This document shows positions 21,551 to 36,117 of a DNA stretch of 64,000 bases, in pieces (within the stretch, counting starts at the first letter, position 1; the number at the start of each line of letters is the position of its first letter). The DNA is taken from the NCBI GenBank assembly GCA_033807695.1, contig CM066304.1, forward strand, positions 3,410,001 to 3,474,000. Direction: 5' to 3'. The position numbers and the translations under genes were made by a program. Below the pieces are notes generated by a model. It ran no database searches and had not been told where the DNA came from. It saw nothing but the letters and a program-made list of their open reading frames with translations. The stretch comes from Daedaleopsis sinensis. Its lineage: Eukaryota; Basidiomycota; Agaricomycetes; Polyporales; Polyporaceae.

Positions 21551-22131
21551 ATGATGCCCAAGCTTTCGGCCGTCATTGTGATTGCTATGGCCCTAGTCGC
21601 CCAAGGTGCCTCGCTGGTCGAACGCAGTGAGTCTTCTCGACATCCCACACGGGCCTCCTCCCCACAGATGACACTAACTCACCTCCCACCCTCGCAGACT
21701 GCAAAAACGACAACGTTGGTCCAATATGCGAGACGAGCCTCGGGAGCCCGAACATGGCCGACTGCCAAGAGGCTCTCAAAAAGATCAACTCCAACTGCTT
21801 CCAAGGCAACAAGCACGGCTCCCACTGCCAGACCCTCGTCACCGTCGGCACATGCAAGGTCGACGTTTGCGGCAGGCCTAAGTCTGCGCTCTACGCCGGC
21901 GTCAACTGCGGCGGGTACCTCCAGACCCTCCTGAACGACTGTCACAGCGGCGGCCGCGTCGGCGGGAGAATCTATCCCAGTAACTGCAATGTCGCGTACG
22001 GCGGTCTCGGTATCCCCCCCATCCTAGACAAAGACAGGTACCGCCTCCAGTTCTCGCACGGTATGCCGAGTCTCCTTGCTGGATTCTATGCCACTCAGTG
22101 TCCTCATTGCTCATTTACAGCCCCATCATGA
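21551..22131 (+). CDS. Small cysteine-rich secreted protein, copy 2
   Basis: Three exons: signal-peptide exon from 21,551 (MPKLSAVIVIAMALVAQGAS) with a donor at about 21,629; the main exon (about 21,700-22,060); and a tiny last exon after the intron ending 'tttacag' at 22,120, with a stop at 22,131. The mature protein is about 120 residues with about ten cysteines (ICETSLGSPNMADCQ, SHCQTLVTVGTCKVDVCG, VNCGGYLQTLLNDCHSGG, IYPSNCN). The order DC...LV..GTC.V.V...GRVGG is reminiscent of Hce2/necrosis-inducing-factor domains, but spacing differs and this is only a suggestion. It is probably extracellular and disulfide-bonded, as small secreted proteins and effectors are. Three relatives lie in the window. 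It differs from its inverted twin at 36,755-37,341 almost only by amino-acid changes. Confidence 0.8.
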
Positions 22132-22771
22132 TGAGACATCACATCTTGCCCTTCAATTCACGCACTGGCATCGAAACTCCGTCGTTGGCCTCTCCGATCT
22201 CAGTCGTAAACGTCTGTATCAATACCCTACCCCGTACTACTCTGAGTGTCATGTATCAATTTGTCCCAAACGCGCAGCGATAGAGAGTCAATGCATACAC
22301 CAGACAGCAGAGAAATCCTCTCGTATGGCCGTCTACGCACTCCGGAGAGTATTCACGGTGTATCATGGACTCTCTATCTCTCTTCCGCTCGCGATACCAG
22401 GGCAGCCACGAAATTTGGTGGCACCCGGGCCAGAGTCTTCCGCCCCGATGGCGAGGTGACCCACCCTCCAGCAACGCCCTCCTTGAAGTTTGAGCATGAA
22501 GTATGTGCTGCCTCCCGCAAACCCGACGAGTCGTCAAACAAGGTTCAAGCGCATGGCCCACTGTTCCTTAAGCTTCCTTGGGAGCAGCTTGTCAGATCGA
22601 CAGATCGAGATCCTAAAGCTACTCAACGCCCCGGGCGGCTTCACCTAGTACACAAGAGCCTTAGGATGTGCTACCCCGCATTGAGTCGGAGTCGAAGGTT
22701 CCACGCCACCTCCGACACGCGCCGCCGTCCTCGCGCACCCTGCTCCTCTCCGTCCTCGTCAGCTCTCTACC
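22132..22771. other. Spacer within the duplication, one short frame
   Basis: A small frame starts near 22,497 (MKYVLPPANPTSRQ...) and ends in 'SDRQIEILKLLNAPGGFT' at the stop near 22,637; the same sequence is in the other arm. It could be a gene fragment, but there is no independent support. Confidence 0.3.
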
Positions 22772-23140
22772 ATGCCTGCCAGTGAGGGCCCCGCTAGCGT
22801 AGGGGGCGGGGGCTTCGCAAGGACACTGACAGCTAACGCTGCAGGCTTTCCGGCCGTTCTCGAAGCTCGGGCGCCCGAGCAATGGCTCTGCACAGTGCAG
22901 CAGCAGATCTACTTGGTATGCACACGTCCACGAAGCTCGCGACTCCGACCCGGGGGATATAGAACTCGAGCTCGAGCTCGATCGACTGCGCACAGTGCAG
23001 CAGCAGATCTACTTGGTATGCACACGTCCACGAAGCTCGCGACTCCGACCCGGGGGATATAGAACTCGAGCTCGAGCTCGATCGACTGCGGCCGCCGAGA
23101 CGGAGTGGCAGACGTCGACGCTTCCGACGAGCAGAGCACT
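22772..23140 (+). CDS. Small hypothetical protein, left-arm copy, probably disrupted
   Basis: The ATG at 22,772 follows a pyrimidine-rich leader ('ctcctctccgtcctcgtcag'), a usual fungal gene-start context, and reads MPASEGPASVGGGGFARTL. A plausible 47-nt intron runs from 'gtatgc' to 'gatatag'; another donor ('gtatgtcc') follows the acidic segment DGVADVDASDEQST. In this arm a 100-bp tandem duplication (22,890-23,089) copies the intron plus 53 exon bases and would shift the frame. The other arm has one unit. Function and exon structure are unknown. Confidence 0.35.
22890..23089. repeat. 100-bp perfect tandem duplication
   Basis: The unit beginning 'gcacagtgcagcagcagat' and ending 'gatcgactgc' occurs twice (22,890-22,989 and 22,990-23,089). 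The inverted copy at about 35,900-36,000 has a single unit, so this happened after the arms separated. Confidence 0.95.
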
Positions 23141-23444
23141 GTATGTCCAGCCTGTCTGACTCGCGAATTCGAAGTGCGACTTGTTGTCTACGTCTACTCG
23201 ACGTACGCCCGATCGTCCGAGTCGATTCGCGCGCGGACCCGTGTACACACGCGCCCACACCGCGTGCACGATCCGGACGAGACAGGCCCGAGCGGATGCT
23301 GCGAATCTGCAGTGTATGTTCGTCGTTTGTTGTCGAAACACTACATCTGTACGTAGGGGAGCTCAAGTCCAGACCGGAGATTCGAAGGCGTCGCTGGAGT
23401 AGCAAATAGCAGGAGCAGCAGCAGTAGTAAGTAGTGGGTGGATG

Positions 23445-23485
23445 CGGGGACGGGGACGGGGACGGGGACGGGGACGGGGAGGGGG
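23445..23485. repeat. (GGGGAC)n microsatellite
   Basis: About five copies of ggggac. The corresponding place in the other arm (about 35,525-35,545) has about two, a second length difference between the arms. Confidence 0.9.
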
Positions 23486-23777
23486 CAGCAGTCCGGGCCA
23501 GTCGAGGTCGTATAGCGGGTGTGTAGGCTAGACCCGGAGGCGGGATTATACACGCGTAAGGTAAAATCGTGGGGCGTAGGCGATGTGAGCGGGATAGCTA
23601 AACCTGTACAGACGGGGCGCGTCAGTCTAAACTCAAAGGGGCGGCGACGGCGAGCAGACCCGGAGCCGGAGAGACGCACCAGGATCGAGGAGGCGGAGAA
23701 GGATACCCAGTAACCAATCAAAGCGCGCGAGAACACAGACGGGGGCCGAGACGGGCGCAGCAGCGGCAGCGGCCAGC

Positions 23778-23850
23778 TCACTTCCGCTGCTCGCTCAAGC
23801 TGAGCGGGCCAAACGGCCGCGGCCCGAGCGCGCTGTCGAGCACCTTCATA
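23778..23850 (-). pseudogene. 3' scrap of an amidase gene
   Basis: On the minus strand this reads the last 24 codons of the amidase at 31,853-35,229 (VLDSALGPRPFGPLS... to the stop), then homology ends. It carries nothing of the active site. It shows that the duplicated segment was cut inside the amidase coding sequence. Confidence 0.9.
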
Positions 23851-24923
23851 GACCTGCCCATTCGCCCGCGATGATTGTTGCCAAGTCTCCTGCTCTTGAA
23901 CCCATTCATTGCTCAGGCTCGCCGACGATTCCACGACACCGTTCCACAGTGCGTACAGTACTGCTATTAGGCCTCAGGCCTCGGAAAGTACGCTGCACAA
24001 GGGCGCGTGGTATGAGTCTACCTTTGTATCTGAACATGCTGGCCGTGACTCTGTAGTTGTATGCTTGGGACGAAATTGGGATGACGGACGGCGTGCACGG
24101 CTGCGGGGCTATCATACAGACGTTTACAGAGGTCTACGGGGGCCCGGACACAGGTACGGAGTCGGCAAGCGGGGTCTGCTGCGTGCAAAAAAAACGATGG
24201 CAGTGTCGTCAGCGCGACGGCAGCGGCGTATACAGGGCTCTAAAGCATGAGGGACTGAAGTGCGGAGATACGGGCGAGAGCTCGAGCAGTGAACGCGCTT
24301 GTGGCAGGGAGGGCCCTACAACGTTCGACATGATGGCCGTACGCGTGGCGAGGGTATTAAAGAGCGATACGTCGTGAAGACACCTGAGATACTGAAGGAC
24401 ATACTTAGTGTCGAGCACGGGTGAGAAGAGTGTCCTGAGCAGCGTGATACCAGGGCTCGAGGCTATCTGTACTGAACTGCCATGAAACAGCGGGAGAGAT
24501 AGGCGACGGCGACGACGTTGAGAGACGTAGCTCACCAGCAGTGAATTTAGTTGAATGTACAAATGAAATACCTGAGAGCACGGAGTGCAGATATCGTTCA
24601 CCAGGTATTGAACACAGACCTAGACACGTGCTTGGTCAAGCAAGTTGTACCTCGAAACACCCAAATATACCGTGTATCATACAACACCTCTCATTACAGA
24701 TCACCGGTGACCCCCCCACGTTGTGCATAGTCGTGTGCGTAGTCGTCGATAGATCACATTCTAGATCGTGTAGGTTCGTGAACGCGGAACCAGGCATTAT
24801 ACCTGCCCCACGACTCTATTTCCACCCTCGCGCGGCTGGACGTACTCCGGTGCGTGCACATCGAGTTTGCCTTGCTCTTCCGCTACAGAAAGGGTCAATC
24901 AGGAGTCGCGTCTGTGGACAAGA
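23851..24923. other. No confident gene
   Basis: A minus-strand frame at 24,209-24,601 (SLPLFHGSSVQIASSPGI..., LLELSPVSPHFSPSCFRALY) is somewhat protein-like but has no recognisable domain. A plus-strand frame near 24,057 (DGVHGCGAIIQTFTEVYGG) is equally unclear. Confidence 0.35.
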
Positions 24924-26451
24924 TCAATTCGACGTACGTGTGGCGTGCCAGAAGTAGATGACGAGTCCCCCGATGACGATCGCGAACGCGACGAAGTACA
25001 GCCAGTACACGGTGTAGTGCTACAAAAGCGGTCAGCTCCTGAAGTCACTGCAGCGAACGAGGACGCACGTAGAGGAATAGCCCGAAGAGGAGTCCGTAGA
25101 AGTCCGATGAGAGCAGACTCAGATTGTAGTACGCGGACGATGCCATGCGGTAGAGAATCGGCGCGACGGTGTAGAGAATGAACATCGCCGCCGTGTATGC
25201 AACGAGTAACCCGACTGTAGAAGAGTGTAGCCGTTAGACCGAAACGATGGAACAATATGACTGGTACGAACTATTCTCGCCGTTCCAAGTAGCTGTCCTC
25301 ATGCCCTGGTGCTCAAGCCCGGCGGCTTGGATACCGTTGATGATCACGCCCCACATGCCCAGCTGGCCGACGACTTCGTATAGAGGAGACCTGCGCACAA
25401 AGAATTCCTCGGTAGCATTCGCTACGACGCGTAGTCATTATAAGTGTACGCCCCGCACATCAGAGTAGAGATGACTCACTGAACCCGTATAGTGATGCGC
25501 CCACAAGCATGAATACGTCACCCTTTGCCCTGCTGAGCGCGGGCCAGTCCTTGTCCGTAATCTCGTCGGAAGCGACGAGCAACCCCAGTCCGGCGATACA
25601 AATAAACATGCCCTTGGCGTGTATGTGTCAGTAAGATATGGGAGATAGTACGATGGCTAGATGCGTACCAGCAGCTGCGTCCAATGGTACTTGGGCCGCA
25701 TGTATACCCACGAGAAAAAGAGGCAGACGGGGATCGCCCAAGCGTCGAGCAGCATGCACGAGAGCAAGGTCGTGTACTGGTATGCCTTGACGACGAGGAA
25801 GTTTCCCTCTACATCGCACGCAGCCAGGATGAAGTCTGAGCGAGGCATGAACGGAATGAAGTTATAGAGCAGAGTGCGCTTGGTACACTTACATTTCCAG
25901 CCGTCCTTGAAGATCATCTTCAACCATCCCATGAATCCGTCTGCGAGAACGTCGGGTCAGATCCGCTAAAAGGTGTGGTATAGCGCAACATACACTTGTA
26001 TATCGTGTATGGGGTATAGATGATGAACAGAGCAAAGTATCTATTCGAGATGGCATGAGGACATGTACCAGGCAGATCGATCACGGAGGTGTACTTGCAG
26101 AAAGAAGGTCTGTGTAGTCGGCAATGCCCAGTTCCGCCCAACGAGCTCCGTGGTCGTGACATTCGTGCAGGTAATGCACAGCGAGACGATCTGGCCGGCA
26201 AGGAGGGACAAGGCGAAGCGCTTTGTCCAGATACTTGCGAACCGTCTCCCGACGCTGGCGAATAACGCGAGAGGCGAGGAATAGTCCAGTGGTGGTCTTG
26301 CCCGACGCACCTCGTTCTGCTCCAAGCTGGGAACGTCTGCCGCCGCCGCTCCGGCCTTGTACGGAGATGGGGGTTCCTTGACGATCTCCACCTTGTTCGT
26401 ACTGTCGGAGTCCGCCTGCAAAGTCCTCCCGGCACTCTCGTCTTGGGACAT
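24924..26451 (-). CDS. SLC35F-type solute/nucleotide-sugar-like transporter
   Basis: Multi-pass membrane transporter of the SLC35F1/F2/F6 (DUF914) group in the drug/metabolite superfamily. The ATG at 26,451 gives a hydrophilic N-terminus, then the conserved first helices (FALSLLAGQIVSLCITCTN, TTELVGRNWALPTTQTFFLY). Further exons supply YTPYTIYKYGFMGWLKMIFK, YFILAACDVEGNFLVVKAYQ, LLDAWAIPVCLFFSWVYMR, GDVFMLVGASLYGF, YEVVGQLGMWGVIINGIQA, SAYYNLSLLSSDFYGLLFG and a last helix before the stop near 24,924. About eight exons and ten helices, about 400 residues, complete. Intron 1 (26,098-26,041) uses a GC donor ('ct|gcaagt'); only that choice joins FFL to YFALF in frame. The substrate is unknown for most fungal members. 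The exact C-terminus depends on whether a last short intron is spliced. Confidence 0.85.
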
Positions 26452-26832
26452 GATGTGTAGGTCCTGGGCGTCGGAGAGTGTGTGTGCTACGTGGGTGCAG
26501 CTTTTGTGGACCGACTGCGAGCGGCGAGCTGTGAAGGGCCTAGTACCAATAAGAGAGGAAAAAGACAGACTAGAGCTTAGGAGGAGGAGGAGGAGCAAAG
26601 ACCTCCCAGGGTTGTCCAAGGAGTGATCGACAACGTTATCTCCAGTGGGCGTCTGTGGCAATCTGTTATCAGTTAACCCTTTATGGACCCCGGCTGTGCA
26701 TGATTTTGTCTGGTAAGGGCTCAATAAGGGCTTATCAGTAAACTATCATCTAGATGTTCCCACGGTGGGCGACGTTGGGCGGGGACCGCGCGCCCGCTGG
26801 TGGCTCACACCGACAACCGCATCTGACGCAAA

Positions 26833-29564
<2,732 letters not shown>

Positions 29565-31706
29565 GCGCACGCGGACGCGGACAGGAGCGCCTCTCTAGCG
29601 TCGATCGCCGGTCACTTTGGCTAGGGGATGGGCGCGCGGGGGGGCTGCCGACGTCGATGGGGCGCTGCCGGGGACGTTTCGGGGTGTGGGTATCGGTTGT
29701 ATGTACGTTGTCAGTTTCGCTATACTGCTGCACTTGTCCCAACAGAGATGACATGCGCTTGCTTGTTGTTCGGACTCGGAGCTCGAGAGCGGGTACCTGG
29801 TGCGAGACGAACGTCGGCATCGAGATGCTCCGGACTGCAGCAGTCTGGAGAAGGCAACGATTCTAATTGGGTCTCGAGACAGGTAAAGGGAATTCGAAAT
29901 GTTCCCCTCCGGAAGAGGCATGGAGAAAAATGTAGAACGGTCTACTGCTTGCCGTGACTGGTTCTAGTCCGGAGTACTTACCCAGGAAAAGTAATCCATT
30001 ACGCCCCCACCACCACGGGGTACGACGAGACCGAGGTAAGTAAGTCTAGTGTTGCAGACCAGTACTGGGGTAGTTGACGATGAGGACCTATATAGTAGCC
30101 AGGCTGAGGGCACATGTAAGAATGCTCTACACTGGCTGCTGAAGATATTGCCTCAGAAGTTCTACTGTGGCTACATGCTACTATAATACCCTCACTGGAG
30201 CGAGCTCGTCGTGGCGTAGGTCGACCCGTGTGAATGTGGGTAAGTAATTATAAGAGAGTAGCCAATCGACATCGACAGTCAATGTACGTGGCGCCGAGCG
30301 GGCGTTTACCTACCCTAAAGTAGCAGGTGCCACTCCGACTCGGCTGAGGAGAGCCAGTCGTCTTTCATGCGCATATATTTGCCCAATCCTCATCGCGTTG
30401 CTTGTCCAATCAACCTGAAGGCTGAAAGTTACTCTCAGTATGATATCGACTAGCTACTCACGATCCGAGGCATGTGCAGTCAATCCTGTGTGATGGGTGC
30501 TAATGTGAGTGACATCAGGTGCATTTCTTACATTTTCCTGTTCACAGGGAACCCGTCTGCGTCGACATGCCTATCCCCGACAGTCCTTGTCCTTTGCCCC
30601 ACTGTCTGCACCCGCACACCGCGGGCGCTCGTTCGAAGGTGGCCGTGGTTGCTCGCGCTCGGATTTGGGCATGAGGAAGACGGAGAAGAAGAGACGGTCA
30701 GAACGGAACGGGGTGCGTGTTCGCCGCGTGTTGGGACGAGCGAATGAGTGCTCGACATGGTTTAATCAAGAGCGCGAAGGCCATGGGAGGATGCGATTGG
30801 CCGGGCGAGAGGGACGACGGGCGTACCCACGCAGGACGGCACACGCCATGGACGTCATGTCATGCTGGCCGACCTAACGCCTTGTCTGCAGCATGCGTGA
30901 GTGGGCAGGCTCTTCTCTCTCCGTCTTCGTCGACATCTCACAATCTCCATCTACCCACCCACCCTTATGCGAGTGCAGGTGCGATTACGATTGCGATTGC
31001 GATTGTGTTTACGTTTGCGGCTGGTCCCAGGCGGACGCGGATTGCCAGATTCGCGCGGGGAGAGCGAACTCTGCACCCACGAGCAAGGTGCGTATGGTGA
31101 TTGGTTGCCCTGCACGCATATGAAGGTGAGCCGACTTCCGTTCGTCGCATACGTGCGCGGTGCACGCGTGCGGGCTGCCAGCGAGCTGATCCTGTGGGGT
31201 CGGAGGCGAGGAGGCGCACCCAGGAGGATCAATCGTCCAGCTGGCTGTGTCGGGCGTCAACGTCATGCTTGAATGAATATTCAGGAGGGAGCTGCCAGCG
31301 GTGGACAGCGCACGGACGTGGTTTATCGAACCACAGCGCCTGCTCCGGGCTGAATGCTGGTTGGTAGCCGCAGCCTGTGACCGGTCGGAGGGTCGGAGAG
31401 GACGTGCTCGGATTCGCTGGGCTTTGGGCGGCCTTTGCTGTCGGCGGCTGCAGACGGAGATGGACCATGGACTGGCGTCCTGGACACCGTCCTCTCCTCC
31501 CGTCCCCGCGTCCGCTCGGCTAGTGGGAACGGCGAGAGGAGGACTATTGCCCGTGAAGGCCACGCCGATCCCCGACCGGGCAGAGATCTGGATGTGGCAT
31601 GAGGGCCACTAGTCCCAATCACCCCTCCTTGTTCGCTCCGCGGACATCTCCCTCCTAGTCCTCCTCCAGCTCGCGGCGCCCCCGCCCGGTCCCCCGTCCG
31701 AACACA
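29565..31706. other. 2.1 kb intergenic, no gene seen
   Basis: Only short frames on either strand. There is a short '(gattgc)n' run at about 30,987. The stretch separates the convergent/tandem genes for U2AF2 and the amidase. Confidence 0.5.
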
Positions 31707-31712
31707 TATAAG
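31707..31712 (+). promoter_or_regulatory. Probable TATA box of amidase 1
   Basis: 'cacatataagccc' stands 146 bp before the start codon, followed by a C/T-rich leader ('ccgtcgtccgttgcc'). Confidence 0.5.
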
Positions 31713-31852
31713 CCCCCGTCCGCCGTCATCGCCCCCGTCCAAGCCCCGCCCTCTCCTCGTCCGTCGTCCGTTGCCCTACGGCACCCGACCCCCGCCGCGT
31801 CCATCTCCGCACTCGCACATACACGCACGCACGCGCGTCGCCATCTCACCCA

Positions 31853-34800
31853 TGTGGCCCTTCCCCCCGTCCGCTCACGTCGAAGTCGCGCGCAGGAAGC
31901 AGGCCGAGCGCGACGCCGCCGTCGGAGCGGCCCGCCTCCGCCCCCTGCCTTTCAAGGACACCGAAGCCTATCTGCGCGCAAGTGGTGCGTCCGGGTCTCT
32001 GCCTGCTTCCGCATCGATCGCCCGATCCTGATGCACTCCTTCCCGCACACGCGCATCGACGGACACTGACTTCCCTCGGGACTTGGAACGGAACGCCCGC
32101 TCTGCAGCGCGCGAGATCGTGCAGCGCATCTCCAAGGGCGAGTGGACCGCGTCCGACGTGCTCGAGGCGTACGTCGCCCGCGCGGCCCTCGCGCAGAACC
32201 TGACCAACTGTCTGACTGAAGGTGCGCCCGCTTTCCCCGACGCGGCCTAGCACCGGACTAGCCTGACCATCGCGCGCGCGACTGCTTCTAGTTATCTTCT
32301 CAGACGCGCGCGCGCAAGCGAAGGCGCTCGATGCCGAGTACGCGTCAACAGGCAGGATCCGCGGCCCGCTGCACGGCGTGCCCGTTAGCTTCAAGGATGT
32401 CTGTCAGTACTTGGCATCCTCTGCAGGGATAGTGCAGGCACTGACCGTTTCTATTCCGATGCGCCCCCTCGCCACCCGCCCGTCCCTCACATGCACACAC
32501 CAGTCGACGTCTCGGGCTACGATACTACCATGGGCTTCTCGGCCCGCGCGTACAAGCCCTGTTTTGAAGACGCGCAGGTACGTTCGTTCATGCTTGCAAA
32601 CACCACCCGAGACAGAACCATGTCCGGACTGTATGGAATGGCCTACCTTCTCTACGTCATATCGACCACGGGGGGGTGGACCTGCCGCAAGCTCCGTCAG
32701 ACACCCAAGTGGAGAGCGTCGTACCGGTTCGACAGAGGACCGTGAGAGATCGAGGTCCACATGTTGAGCCGATACAACGCTCGTACTAGCATTCATACGG
32801 CATTGTACGGGCGCAGTGCTTGAACCGACGGTCGAGTTAACTTTCAAAGAACGCTGATCGCCCTCCCTTTCTCCGCACAGGTCGTCTCCCTCGTCCGCAA
32901 GGCGGGAGGGATCCCGATTGCAAAGACTAACGTGGCGCAGTTAGTCTTCTTCTTCGAGTGTGTGAATCCGGTCTGGGGCCGCAGCCTCAACCCACACACG
33001 CGCTCGTACACATGTGGCGGCTCTAGTGGCGGAGAAGCTGCCTTGCTCGCCATGGACGGCGCAGCGCTAGGTTGGGGATCCGACATTGGCGGCTCGCTCA
33101 GGTCAGTCCACCGTCTGGTCTTGACCGCAGTTGGCATGGCTCGTTCTCAATCGCCGTCCCTGAACTATCTGTTCCGTGTCTTTGCCGACGACAGAATTCC
33201 CGCCTCTTTCTGTGGGGTTTACTCTCTCAAGCCCGGGTGGGGTCGAATAAGCACTGATGGGGCCCCAGGTATGTGTCCGAGGGTGTCTCCAGTACAGTCT
33301 ACTTCGAGATGATACCTCGTCCGCGGATGCCCTGACGCTCCTATCTGCACAGGTACCTTCGCTGGCCTGGAGGCTATCCGCACCGTCGTCGGTCCGATGG
33401 GTCGGTGAGTACTTACCCGCGTCGAGCTCGCAGACATCCCAGTGCTGACTGCCGCGGACATCCTCCTCAACTACATGATCTCACGGTCATCCTACGACTA
33501 TGGCGCTGGCACTATTCCTCCTTGTCCGCGGAATCACCCCTTACGTCGCATGGTCGCAAATTCCCGAACCGTGTACCCACGCGTAGATCCGTGGAGGACG
33601 TCGAGCTTGGAGCTCGTCTTGTGTTCGGGAAGCAAGGCACCGACTACGACCCAGCACCTCTTCCGTACCGAGACCCAGACATGCCAGACAAGCTACGGTT
33701 CGGTTTTTATCTCTCTGGTGCGTATCGCTCTATGTTTGTCGTCTTCCAGCAGGCCGTGCGCTCTCTCCCGCTCTTGTCTCCCATTCCTCGCTGGTCGTCG
33801 CCCGTGCCCCTGAACCTCCGACCGCGGAGCACGCCTCAGCGCTCACACCATCACTATATGCGCGGGGCCATTTGGCTGTTCGAGTCCACGCGAATGCCTG
33901 AGCGCTGCCTTTTGCTGGGATATTCCTATAATCGCACCCTCGGAAATGAAAGACGGAACGTGGGTACTAACGGCACCGGTCCCCACCGACAGACAACTTC
34001 GTCAAGGCCTCTCCCGCAAACCAGCGTGCGGTCCTCGAAGCCGTGGACGCGCTGCGTCGCGCCGGCCACGAGTGCGTCGAAGTTGCAGTCCCGCAAGGTG
34101 CGTGCCCGCTCGTCCCGCACGAGCAGCGCGCTGAATTTAGCTCGTGGGCCCCGGCGGAATCGGAATCGGAATCGATACGACGCCGCATGCGACGTGCAGT
34201 GCATCGCGCCATGGAGCTCTTCATCGCTCTCACGGCCGCCGACGGGTACAAAACCATCGCCACAGATCTTGGCAGCGACCCAGTGGTGAGTGGCCCGGCC
34301 GGATATAGCGCACCATGCGCTGCGTGCGCTGACCATCTCCGTCGTCCGTCGCGCGCAGGAACCGGGCGTGTCCTCGCTGCTCATGGGCCCCTGGCTGTAC
34401 GGTGCGTACTACGTGGGGCGTCGACGGCGTCCGTCTGTCAGCCGTAGGCGAGAGATTAACGTTTTGACATGTGACGCGGGCCCCTCCGTGTTCTTCTTCA
34501 CTTCTGGCAGGCTGGGTGCGCAACTCCGTCGCGTGGGTGCTAGGGAGGGTCCTCAGGGATCCGAAGCTCGCGGGGACGCTGCGCGCCGCGTCGTGCAGGT
34601 CCGTGCACCAGTTCCACAAGCTCGTGCAGCAGCGGGACGAGTATAGCCGCATGTTCTACCGGGAGGTGAGCTGTCCGGTGTCCGCCCGACCGCCCCAATG
34701 CCCACGACGCGCTCCCCCCCCCTCTCTCCCTAGGTCTGGGACAAGCACCGGCTGGACGGCATCATCGCGCCGGTGCTCGCGCTGCCCGCCCTCCCCCACG

Positions 34801-35229
34801 AGTGAGCCCCGCCTCCCCTTCTACCGCTTCTCCGAGACGCTCACCCGCCCGTACAGCTCGTGCCAGTACCTGTGCTCGCTCGCGTGCGCGACGCTCCTAT
34901 ACAACGTCGTCGACAGCCCCGTCGGCGTCGTCCCGGTCACGCACGTGCGGACCACGGACGTGCCGACGACGGAGTGGACGGACGCGGGCGCTGGCGCGGG
35001 GCACGGCTCGCCGCTCGTCGAGCGCATGCTCTACGGCAGTCCGGACGCGCGCGGGATCGGCCGCGGCGGGTTCTACGACGCGAACAAGATGGCCGGGCTC
35101 CCCGTTGGGGTGCAGCTCGTCGGGCGGCGCTGGGAGGAGGAAAGGGTCGTGGAGATGATGAAGGTGCTCGACAGCGCGCTCGGGCCGCGGCCGTTTGGCC
35201 CGCTCAGCTGGAGCGAGCAGCGGAAGTGA
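31853..35229 (+). CDS. Amidase-signature hydrolase (fatty-acid amide hydrolase/acetamidase type)
   Basis: Hydrolyses an amide bond through a Ser-cisSer-Lys triad. About fourteen short exons splice into about 560 residues: MWPFPPSAHVEVARRKQAE, QRISKGEWTASDVLEAY, GRIRGPLHGVPVSFKDVFD. The catalytic Lys lies in GIPIAKTNVAQ. The Gly/Ser signature is CGGSSGGEAALLAMDG and the nucleophile region GWGSDIGGSLR. Then follow IPASFCGVYSLKPGWGRIS, DVELGARLVFGKQGTDYD, MELFIALTAADGYKTIATDL, DGIIAPVLALPALPHE and NVVDSPVGVVPVTHV up to GRRWEEERVVEMMKVLDSAL. All triad residues are present and no lesion was found. The natural substrate cannot be told; cytosolic or membrane-associated in relatives. The last 72 bases (from 35,158) are shared with the inverted duplication. 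A related gene at 43,908 is broken. Confidence 0.88.
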
Positions 35230-35829
35230 GCTGGCCGCTGCCGCTGCTGCGCCCGTCTCGGCCCCCGTCTGTGTTCTCGCGCGCTTTGATTGGTTACTGG
35301 GTATCCTTCTCCGCCTCCTCGATCCTGGTGCGTCTCTCCGGCTCCGAGTCTGCTCGCCGTCGCCGCCCCTTTGAGTTGAGACTGACGCGCCCCGTCTGTA
35401 CAGGTTTAGCTATCCCGCTCACATCGCCTACGCCCCACGATTTTACCTTACGCGTGTATAATCCCGCCTCCGGGTCCAGCCTACACACCCGCTATACGAC
35501 CTCGACTGGCCCGGACTGCTGCCCCCTCCCCGTCCCCGTCCCCGCATCCACCCACTACTTACTACTGCTGCTGCTCCTGCTATTTGCTACTCCAGCGACG
35601 CCTTCGAATCTCCGGTCTGGACTTGAGCTCCCCTACGTACAGATGTAGTGTTTCGACAACAAACGACGAACATACACTGCAGATTCGCAGCATCCGCTCG
35701 GGCCCGTCTCGTCCGGATCGTGCACGCGGTGTGGGCGCGTGTGTACACGGGTCCGCGCGCGAATCGACTCGGACGATCGGGCGTACGTCGAGTAGACGTA
35801 GACAACAAGTCGCACTTCGAATTCGCGAG

Positions 35830-36117
35830 TCAGACAGGCTGGACATACAGTGCTCTGCTCGTCGGAAGCGTCGACGTCTGCCACTCCGTCTCGGCGGCCG
35901 CAGTCGATCGAGCTCGAGCTCGAGTTCTATATCCCCCGGGTCGGAGTCGCGAGCTTCGTGGACGTGTGCATACCAAGTAGATCTGCTGCTGCACTGTGCA
36001 GAGCCATTGCTCGGGCGCCCGAGCTTCGAGAACGGCCGGAAAGCCTGCAGCGTTAGCTGTCAGTGTCCTTGCGAAGCCCCCGCCCCCTACGCTAGCGGGG
36101 CCCTCACTGGCAGGCAT
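35830..36117 (-). CDS. Small hypothetical protein, right-arm copy
   Basis: Starts MPASEGPASVGGGGFARTL at 36,117 after the same pyrimidine-rich leader as the copy at 22,772, and stays open for 95 codons without splicing. A possible 47-nt intron lies inside, so the true product is uncertain. No domain recognised. Unlike the left-arm copy it lacks the 100-bp duplication. Confidence 0.35.
   Translation of the reverse strand: MPASEGPASVGGGGFARTLTANAAGFPAVLEARAPEQWLCTVQQQIYLVCTRPRSSRLRPGGYRTRARARSTAAAETEWQTSTLPTSRALYVQPV

Larger units (their letters stand above)
21271..23850 (+). repeat. Inverted duplication, left arm, inner part
   Basis: Near-identical to the reverse complement of 35,158-37,614. 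It ends with the last 24 codons of an amidase gene in reverse orientation; homology stops at 'gagcaccttcat' (23,850). Confidence 0.9.

Noticed and set aside
21551..22131. Cys-rich protein as a KP4-type killer protein or hydrophobin
   Set aside because: Cysteine order and the conserved GGYLQ/GRVGG motifs do not fit either; Hce2-like is the nearest but still tentative.
23341..23934. Long minus-strand frame spanning the 23,850 breakpoint
   Set aside because: It is a chance fusion of the amidase tail, repeat DNA and unique flank, not a gene.
24000..24601. Possible secreted or hydrophobin-like gene (plus-strand CGA/CCV cysteines; minus-strand 130-codon frame)
   Set aside because: Cysteine spacing does not fit hydrophobins, and neither strand gives a convincing spliced gene.
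31009..31563. Minus-strand frame of 184 codons upstream of the amidase
   Set aside because: Low-complexity composition, no domain, no gene-like context; a by-product of high GC.
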